Positions 57,715-64,000 of a DNA stretch of 64,000 nucleotides are shown piece after piece. The notes beneath the pieces are model-generated. The model was not told where the DNA came from. It worked only from the letters and a program-made list of their open reading frames with translations, and ran no database searches. The stretch covers positions 992,001 through 1,056,000 of the forward strand of contig NZ_CP102099.1 of the NCBI RefSeq assembly GCF_024582815.1, written 5' to 3'. A program made the translations under genes and the position numbers. Origin of the DNA: Acinetobacter colistiniresistens (lineage in GTDB: Bacteria; Pseudomonadota; Gammaproteobacteria; Pseudomonadales; Moraxellaceae). How positions within the stretch are numbered: position 1 is the first letter of the stretch; each line of letters opens with the position of its first letter.

Positions 57715-58143
57715 ATGAAATCAATGCAAAAGGGTTTTACTCTTATCGAATTGATGATCGTTGTCGCGATCATTGGTATCTTGGCTGCAATTGCGATTCC
57801 TGCGTATCAAAACTATACGAAGCGTTCACACGTTTCTGAAGGTTTGAGTTTGGCTGCGGGTGCAAAAGCTGCGGTAACTGAGTTCTACTCTTCTAATGGC
57901 CACTGGCCTACAGCGAACGCTTCTGCTGGTTTAGCAACAGATTCAAGTATTACGGGTAATGCTGTTAAAAAAGTTACGGTCTCTGGTAGTGCAATTACTG
58001 TTACATATAATGACAAAGTTACTGATAATGGAACAATTAAATTGCAAGGTGCTAATACTGCTGGTGGTGTAACCTGGATATGTACAGCAACTGGTACAAA
58101 TCAACCTGTTGATAGCAAATTCTTACCATCTAACTGTCGTTAA
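57715..58143 (+). CDS. pilA: Type IV major pilin
   Basis: A 142-residue prepilin. The leader MKSMQKG is cut by PilD before F8, giving the conserved FTLIELMIVVAIIGILAAIAIPAYQNYTKR helix start with Glu5. The C-terminal region has the two cysteines of the disulfide loop (C122 and C141, in WICTATG and PSNCR). The protein ends Cys-Arg, so it lacks the C-terminal Ser used by TfpO for glycosylation in other Acinetobacter pilins. GGAG is spaced correctly before ATG 57715. It has a sigma-54-type promoter, a terminator downstream and a putative glycan locus following. Confidence 0.93.
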   Translation: MKSMQKGFTLIELMIVVAIIGILAAIAIPAYQNYTKRSHVSEGLSLAAGAKAAVTEFYSSNGHWPTANASAGLATDSSITGNAVKKVTVSGSAITVTYNDKVTDNGTIKLQGANTAGGVTWICTATGTNQPVDSKFLPSNCR

Positions 58144-58153
58144 TAGTTGGCAA

Positions 58154-58183
58154 AAAAGAAGCATCTATGAGGTGCTTCTTTTT
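58154..58183 (+). terminator. Terminator after pilA
   Basis: AAAAAGAAGCAT arms pairing with GTGCTTCTTTTT (one G-U pair) around a short loop, then TTATT. It lies about 10 bases after the pilA stop. Confidence 0.85.
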
Positions 58184-58201
58184 ATTATTTAAAGAAAGTA
58201 A

Positions 58202-60151
58202 ATGAATAATTTTTGAAAAAATATAATATATATTTTATTTTTGTCCTAATCTTAGGGGTAACTTTCTATATTTATTACTTCGGTTTATTTGGGGATTATG
58301 TTTTTGATGATTCTGGGAATATTTTAGAAAATAAAAAAATAGCAATAACATCAATAGACTGGAATAGTTTAAATGCTGCATTTTGGTCTGGTGGAGCTGG
58401 GCCATTAGGTCGTCCAATTAGTATGTTATCTTTTGCACTTAATTATTATTTTACTGGCTTTGATCCTTACTATTTTAAACTAACAAATTTAATAATTCAT
58501 CTTGTTAATGGTATTTTAATTTATTTTTAAGTTTATTGATTTTTAAAATGTTGTATGCTGGAGAAAAACAAAAGATAAACCTAGTTCCTTATCTTGCACT
58601 TATTGTAAGTACAGTATGGTTGATTCACCCCTTGAATTTAACGAGTGTACTTTATGTAGTGCAACGAATGACCAGTTTATCTACATTATTTGGTTTTTAA
58701 TGTTGGTAGTTTATTGTTATTGGCGGAGTTGCTCTAAAAATAGATGGGGTACAATATTTGCTTTTTTACAATAATAAATTGTTTCTTTGCATCCATTTTG
58801 AGTAAAGAGTCGGGTTTTTATTTCTAGGTCTACTTTATTGGATTGAATTACTTATTTTTCAGGGACGAAATTTAAAAGGAGAAGATATTCTGGTTGGAAG
58901 GCTTAAGCTTATTCAATTGTTATGGTTTGGAGTGGTTGTAGGTTTATTTTTAATTATTTGTATGGCATTTCCTTATATAAATAATCCAATTGTAGGGAAC
59001 CGAGATTTTAATACGATTGAGCGATTATTTACTGAGTCGAGAATTATTTTTATTATTTAAAAATGATTTTTTTACCTTTGCTTTCTGACTTAAGTTTATA
59101 TCATGATGATTTTATTGTTTCTAAGTCCATTATTCAGCCAATAACAACTCTTTACTCTATATCAGGCTTAATTTTTATTTCGGTTCTAAGCTTGCTTTTT
59201 GTTAAGAAATATCCATTAATCCTATTTGCATGGGGTTGGTATTTGATTAGTCAGTTGATGGAATCAACATTTATTAATCTTGAACTAATTCATGAACATA
59301 GAAATTATTTTGGTACTATTGGTTTTGTTACCTTAATTGTTTATTGCATAGCTTGTATAAATAATCAAACAATTAAAAAAATTATGATTGCTCTTGGTGT
59401 GATTTATACTTTTAATCTTGCTTTCACAACTTGGCAACGAAGTATTATTTGGTCAAATCTTGTTGATCAGGCGGCTTATGAAGCTGCAATGCATCCTTAT
59501 TCTGATCGTGCAAACTATCAGATGGCTCGTATTTATATGAAGTTAATGGTTGAGATTCCCACTAAACGTGAGGAATATGCCAAAAACGCCTATTATTATT
59601 TAAGACAATCCCAAAAGAGTTATTTACCATCTAATGGAGCATGGTTTGGCGAATTGCATCTTGCTTCGGAAATGAAATGGACTATTTCAGAGAAAACAAT
59701 TCAAGAATTACAAGCTCGTTTAGCACGTGGTTCTTTTACAAACAATAATATTGGATTCTTGAGTGCATTTTCTGATTGTCAAATTAAAGAGTTTTGTCAT
59801 GTTCCTCATGATCAAGCTGTGAGAATCATTGCTGCTGGCATAGATAATCCTAATGTAAATAATGATGTACGTGCAGAACTTTATAAACTTTTAGCAAATT
59901 ACTTTGTTTCAGTCATTGGTGACTTTCTTAAAGGTGAAGAATTTATGCATGATGCGATAAATCTAAAAGATGATATTAATGGTCGCCTGTTGTATTCACA
60001 GATTTATCGCCTACAAGGTAAATTTCTAGAAGCAGAGCAACAGTTGGTTCAAGCAAAAAAATTAGATACAAAACAAGTGTGGTATAAAGAAATCAGCTTA
60101 GAGCAAGAACAAATCATTCGAGCTCAAAAAACCTATAGGGAAAGGCATTGA
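58202..60151 (+). pseudogene. Frameshifted GT-C/TPR-type membrane protein, possible pilin glycan enzyme
   Basis: Adding one T at each of six T-runs (58210-58214, 58524-58528, 58694-58698, 58762-58767, 58815-58819, 59047-59051) restores one frame of about 651 residues from ATG 58202. The repaired protein has an N-terminal helix, the acidic loop GDYVFDDSGNI, RPISMLSFALNYYF, WLIHPLNLTSVLYVVQRMTSLS, further helices, LELIHEHRNYFGT, and a soluble C-terminal TPR-like half (from about 59510). That is the plan of TMTC-like bacterial membrane glycosyltransferases often found by pilin genes. An intact fragment of 362 codons starts at 59063. The breaks may be errors rather than biology. Confidence 0.65.
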
Positions 60152-60999
60152 AAATAAGTGTAGTACTTCCTGCAAAAAATGAAGCGGGTGCGATTGGAAA
60201 AACAACCGAAAAAATTAAGCAATTAAACATTGCTTATGAAATTATTGTTGTCAATGATGGCTCAACAGATGAAACTTCTTTGCTTGCGGAACAAGCTGGA
60301 GCAAAAGTTGTATCGCATCCTTATTCAAAAGGGAATGGTGCGGCAATTAAGACGGGCGCAAGAACTGCAACAGGGGATGTAATAGTTTTTATGGATGCAG
60401 ATGGGCAACATGACCCTAATGATATTTCTCGATTAATTGAAAAAATTGAACAAGGCTATGATTTAGTTGTTGGTGCAAGACAAAAAGGTTCGCAAGCAAG
60501 TGTTGGCCGCGGGGTTGCAAATACACTTTATAATAATTTAGCGGCCTATATGACGGAACATAAAGTCGAAGACCTCACATCAGGCTTTCGTGCAGTACGT
60601 GCAGAGAAATTCAGAGAATTCCTCTATTTGTTACCAAATGGTTTTTCTTATCCAACTACTAGTACTATGGCATTTTTTAGAGCTGGCTACTCGGTGACTT
60701 ATGTACCTATTCACGCTGCTAAACGGGTTGGAAAAAGTCATATTCATCCATTAAAAGATGGAATACGTTTTTTCTTGATCATTTTTAAGATTGCTACCTT
60801 GTTTTCACCTTTGAAAATGTTCTTACCTATCGCTGTTGTCTTATTTTTAATGGCAACAAGTTGGTATGGTTATACACTTTATGAATATCATCGTTTTACT
60901 AATATGAGTGCATTGCTTTACACTGGAAGTGTGATGATATTTTTGATGGGGCTAATTTCAGAGCAAGTGACTGCTCTCATGTATAAAGATAATAAGTAG
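60148..60999 (+). CDS. GT2 polyprenyl-phosphate glycosyltransferase (DPM1-like)
   Basis: A 283-residue intact protein. The GT-A domain starts SVVLPAKNEAGAIGKTTEKI, has VVNDGSTDETS, and the metal-binding D-A-D in FMDADGQHDPNDISRLI. GARQKGSQASVGRGVANTLYN and DLTSGFRAVRAEKF are typical of dolichol/undecaprenyl-phosphate sugar synthases. Two C-terminal membrane helices (PLKMFLPIAVVLFLMATSWYG; LLYTGSVMIFLMGLISEQ) anchor it. It would load a sugar on undecaprenyl phosphate for a GT-C enzyme to use. TTG 60148 overlaps the preceding TGA; AGGGAAAGG serves as ribosome-binding site. Confidence 0.88.
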   Translation: MKISVVLPAKNEAGAIGKTTEKIKQLNIAYEIIVVNDGSTDETSLLAEQAGAKVVSHPYSKGNGAAIKTGARTATGDVIVFMDADGQHDPNDISRLIEKIEQGYDLVVGARQKGSQASVGRGVANTLYNNLAAYMTEHKVEDLTSGFRAVRAEKFREFLYLLPNGFSYPTTSTMAFFRAGYSVTYVPIHAAKRVGKSHIHPLKDGIRFFLIIFKIATLFSPLKMFLPIAVVLFLMATSWYGYTLYEYHRFTNMSALLYTGSVMIFLMGLISEQVTALMYKDNK

Positions 61000-61007
61000 G
61001 AATTACT

Positions 61008-62712
61008 GTGTTTAGTATATCAATACAGTTGTGGAAAATTCTGACACCACTTGATAAAAGAAAATTATTGGTTGTCCTTATTCTTGTAGTTGTTATGGCT
61101 GGTATTGAAGCAATTGGTGTTGTTTCGATTATGCCCTTTCTTGCCGTATTGGCTAATCCTACAGTTATAGAAAGCAATCTATTACTCCAAAAAATTTCAA
61201 AAACTTTATTGGTGAACGATACACGTCAATTTATTGTATATTTAGGTATGCTTTCACTTGGTATAGTTGTTTTTCTACATTTATTAAGATTATTACTCAA
61301 TATGCGTTATATAGATTTTCTAACTTACAGCGCCATTATTTTTCAACTCGACTTTTAGAAATTTATTTGCAACAGCCTTATGAGTTTTTATCGAAAGAAA
61401 TAGTTCAAATTTGATAAAAAATATCTTGTCAGAAGTAGATGAACTCGTCCGAGGGATAATTCAACCTATATTGTTTTTAATTGCTTACAGTGTTGTTATT
61501 TTCTGTATGATTGCCATTTTAATATTTTATGATCCTATTATGGCAATTTCAACAGCATTAATTTTAATGTTTTTTATGTTTCTATTTTTTTAACGATAAA
61601 AAAATTCTTGATCAAATTAGCCAAAGTTTTATTGAAGCAAATGAAGTACGTTATCAAGCTTGCTCAGAGGTCTTAGGTGGGATTAAAGATATCATTATTA
61701 ATCATGCAGGGAAACAGTATATAGAAAAAGTTGATCAGAGTTCAAGGCTATACTCACTTCATTTGGCGACTAAAGAGACTTTGGGCCAAGTACCATTGCA
61801 TATCGTGGAAACGATAGGTTATGGCTGCATCATTATTCTTGCAATTGTATTGGTTATTTCTGGGAAAGAGATTTCTCATATTTTACCTATATTAGGGTTA
61901 TATGGTATAGCTGCTTATCGTATGCTGCCTGCTGCACAAAATATATATCGTGCAATTACACAGATAAAATTTTCTCAAAATGTTTTTAAAAGCATAAGAG
62001 ACGAATTTTTGTTAAATAATAAAAAATAGATTACAAAAAAATCAAAAAATAGTATTTGAAAATAAAATTCAATTGAAAAATATTTGCTTTTCATATGCAA
62101 GCAGATCTAGTAATTTAATTTTAGATCATTTTAACTTAATTATTTCAAAAAATAAAACTATTGGAATTGTTGGGAAAAGTGGAAGTGGAAAAGCACGTTA
62201 ATGGATATTATGTTAGGTTTATTGCAACCACAACGTGGAAAGGTGTTAGTCGATGATGTCGAGTTAAATCAGAATAATATACAAGCTTGGTACCAAATAG
62301 TAGGTTATGTGCCACAGTCAATTTATTTAGCAGATAAAAGTATTGCTGAAAATATTGCTTTTGGTGTTGAAAAAGATCAAATAGATTTTGAAGCAGTAAA
62401 ACTGGTGGCTCAACAAGCGCAGATTGATGATTTTATTATGCAAAAATTACCACAAGGCTATCAAACAAAAGTTGGTGAACGAGGAGTTATGCTATCTGGT
62501 GGACAGAAGCAGCGAATAGGAATTGCTCGTGCTTTATATAAAAATCCTCAAATTTTGTTCATGGATGAAGCAACAAGTGCATTAGATATCGAAACCGAAT
62601 ATGCTATAAATGAAGCAATTCAGAATTTAAATGGGAAAAAAACGATTGTAATCATTGCCCATAGAGAAAGTGCTGTAAAAGTTGTGATCAAGTAATTAGA
62701 TTAATAAGCTAA
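61008..62712 (+). pseudogene. Frameshifted PglK-like ABC flippase
   Basis: One added base at each of eight A/T runs (61316-61319, 61385-61389, 61585-61591, 61598-61604, 62021-62026, 62044-62049, 62189-62192, 62677-62680) restores a 570-residue ABC exporter half from GTG 61008. The membrane half ends with GLYGIAAYRMLPAAQNIYR, and the ATPase has a repaired Walker A GKSGSGKST, LSGGQKQRIGIARALY and LFMDEATSALD. The layout and length match PglK, which flips lipid-linked oligosaccharides in Campylobacter; MsbA is a more distant alternative. AGGA precedes the start. Intact pieces are 61008-61358, 61763-62029 and 62201-62695. It fits an export step for the glycan made by neighbouring enzymes. Confidence 0.7.
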
Positions 62713-62741
62713 ACTTAGCAAAAATCATTGAGAGGATGTAA

Positions 62742-63574
62742 ATGGGGATTGATAGTCAAAATTTTAATTTTTTGAAGTATGTTCAAAAAAATAAGGTTAC
62801 TTTTGGAAGAACAATTACATTAGGTAGATTGGCTCTTTTTAATATTGAAGATACTATCTTCGAGAGATACGCTATAGAAGACCAAAAATATGCTGAACAA
62901 CTTTTAGAGAAACTATTTGGTGCTAGTAGTATAGAGTCTATTGATAACTCAGGCTATGAGAACTCTACATATATTTTTGATATGAATAAAGATTTAATAG
63001 ATTTTAAGAATTACGATACGGTAATCGACTTTGGTTGTACTGAACATATATATAATATTGGTAATTGTTTTAATAATATCAGAAAGTTATGTGATGTTGG
63101 TGGTGTTATATTGCATGCTGTCCCAAGTAATGGCTGCTGTGGTCATGGTTTTTATCAATTTTCACCAGAGTTTTTTATAGCATGTATTCAGAAAAAAATG
63201 GTTTTTCGAATACTGAAATTTATTTAGTTGATATGGATAACCATAAATATTGGTATAAATTAGACCCAAAATTTAAAGGAAACAGAATTAATATTAAATC
63301 ATTAAGTGAATTATATGTTTTTGTTACAACAACTAAACAAAGGCATGTTGAAACGCTTGAGATCCAGCAGTCGGATTATGAGGTTATCTGGGATAAGTCT
63401 TTCAGAAAAGATACAGCCTTGAAGAGTGGCAATAAAAGCATATTAAAGTTTATTAAAAAATTTATTTTTCTGACAAAATTATATAGAATTTTAGATGATT
63501 TCCTTTCACCTAGTGGTGCGAAAAATTTAAATAGCAATACTTATTCAAAAGTAAAATACTCAGCAATTAATTAA
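62742..63574 (+). pseudogene. Frameshifted methyltransferase-like protein of the glycan locus
   Basis: One added T in the run at 63171-63176 joins two open parts into a 277-residue frame starting at ATG 62742 (GAGAGG upstream). The middle reads YDTVIDFGCTEHIYNIGNCFNNIRKLCDVGGVILHAVP, like the SAM-binding region and following motif of class I methyltransferases, though the glycine loop is unusual (DFGCTEH). The tail from about 63470 is basic and hydrophobic, and its last 14 codons lie inside a long inverted repeat. Without the repair the first part ends at 63227. Function is uncertain; context suggests sugar or lipid modification. Confidence 0.5.
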
Positions 63575-63609
63575 AATTGCTGAGTATTTTACTTTGAATA
63601 AGTATTGCT
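63533..63609. repeat. About 35-bp near-perfect inverted repeat spanning two convergent stop codons
   Basis: Arm 63533-63568 (36 bases) pairs with 63575-63609 (35 bases) over its whole length, except for one unpaired A in the run at 63547-63550, with a 6-base loop (AATTAA). A further G-U pair and three A-T pairs extend it to 63529-63613. Both TAA stops of the convergent genes are in or beside the loop. No long T-run follows, but A/T-rich arms would make it a two-way terminator. Confidence 0.9.
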
Positions 63610-64000
63610 GTTTCATCAATAAGGTGAATATAAGTTTGATTGTTTTGAAAATATTCATCTACAGCCTGTCTTGCTCCTTTCCAATGGCCATAATCATCAA
63701 CAATCAAGATACCTTTTTCAACTAGTCTGGGGAATAATTTTTGTAGTTCTAAAATTGTTGATTCATACCAATCGGTATCTAATCTCAATAATGCAATAGA
63801 ATCATGTGTCTTAGTACTTAAGGTATCTTCAACTTTACCTTTTATGAAATGAACTTTATCCATTGGATAACCTATTTTCTTTATATTTTCCTTAACTTCA
63901 TCTAAAGATGCATAGCACCAGATATTTTCTTCAATATTGTGTTTATTTAATAATGTTTTTGCATTATCGCCGTAAATAGAAAGATCATTATCTGTTGGTT
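63567..64000 (-). CDS. TylF/MycF-family O-methyltransferase, C-terminal part
   Basis: The frame is open from the right edge (partial codon at 63999-64000) down to TAA at 63567-63569; the first internal Met, at 63863, is not the real start. The protein shows the TylF signature: HFIKGKVEDTL, IALLRLDTDWYESTILELQKLFPRLVEKGILIVDDYGHWKGARQAVDEYF, with Asp residues that bind Mg2+ and the substrate hydroxyl. These enzymes methylate sugar hydroxyls, as in macrolide deoxysugars and surface polysaccharides. Its stop overlaps the plus-strand gene's end by eight bases within the long inverted repeat. It fits a methylated sugar in the glycan. Confidence 0.85.
   Translation of the reverse strand, partial: PTDNDLSIYGDNAKTLLNKHNIEENIWCYASLDEVKENIKKIGYPMDKVHFIKGKVEDTLSTKTHDSIALLRLDTDWYESTILELQKLFPRLVEKGILIVDDYGHWKGARQAVDEYFQNNQTYIHLIDETAILIQSKILSNFN

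Overview
The window looks like chromosomal DNA from an Acinetobacter-type gammaproteobacterium (Moraxellaceae). This rests on recognised proteins and gene order, not on a database search. The markers are an Acr1-type fatty acyl-CoA reductase, a division/cell-wall cluster running rsmH-ftsL-ftsI-murE-murF-mraY with no mraZ and no murD/ftsW after it, and the order mrcA / pilMNOPQ-aroK-aroB-(membrane protein)-gltB-gltD. I saw no phage genes, insertion sequences, CRISPR arrays or rRNA genes.

Layout. 0-10 kb: metabolic and housekeeping genes, namely the start of a citrate-type transporter, an HD-domain protein, a KgtP-like dicarboxylate permease, a MerR regulator divergent from an SDR enzyme, acr1, metY, ettA and a Sel1-repeat protein. 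10-18.2 kb: a czcI-czcC-czcB-czcA-czcD metal efflux block. 18.2-21.5 kb: three proteins of unknown function. 21.5-25.3 kb: three identical tRNA-Glu genes, one tRNA-Ala, an amino-acid permease set among the tRNAs, and gltX, all on the minus strand. 26-27 kb: a sulfate-binding protein. 27.2-35.3 kb: the peptidoglycan/division operon followed by rlmA. 35.3-45.8 kb: mrcA divergent from the type IV pilus assembly operon, which runs on into aroK, aroB and a DamX-position membrane protein. 46.3-52.3 kb: glutamate synthase. 52.4-57.3 kb: a drug-efflux-type MFS gene with an in-frame stop behind a Fur-like box, a PF10118 protein and a lemA-TPM-TPM group. 57.6-64 kb: pilA with a sigma-54-type promoter, followed by an A+T-rich glycan locus.

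The most interesting part is the last 6 kb. Downstream of pilA are a multi-membrane GT-C/TPR-type protein, a DPM1-like GT2 glycosyltransferase, a PglK-like ABC flippase, a methyltransferase-like gene and a TylF-type O-methyltransferase. Together they read as a lipid-linked glycan and pilin-glycosylation island. The pilin ends in Cys-Arg, not in the C-terminal serine used by TfpO, so a different attachment chemistry is plausible. Three of these genes are broken, and every break can be repaired by restoring one base in an A or T run (15 sites). That pattern points to sequencing undercalls or slippage rather than ordinary gene decay. The island's last two genes converge on a roughly 35-bp, nearly perfect inverted repeat that contains both stop codons.

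Functional links: pilMNOPQ and pilA build the pilus that the adjacent island may decorate. gltBD, gltX and the tRNA-Glu genes connect glutamate synthesis to translation. rsmH-mraY, mrcA and the aro genes serve the envelope and aromatic pathways.
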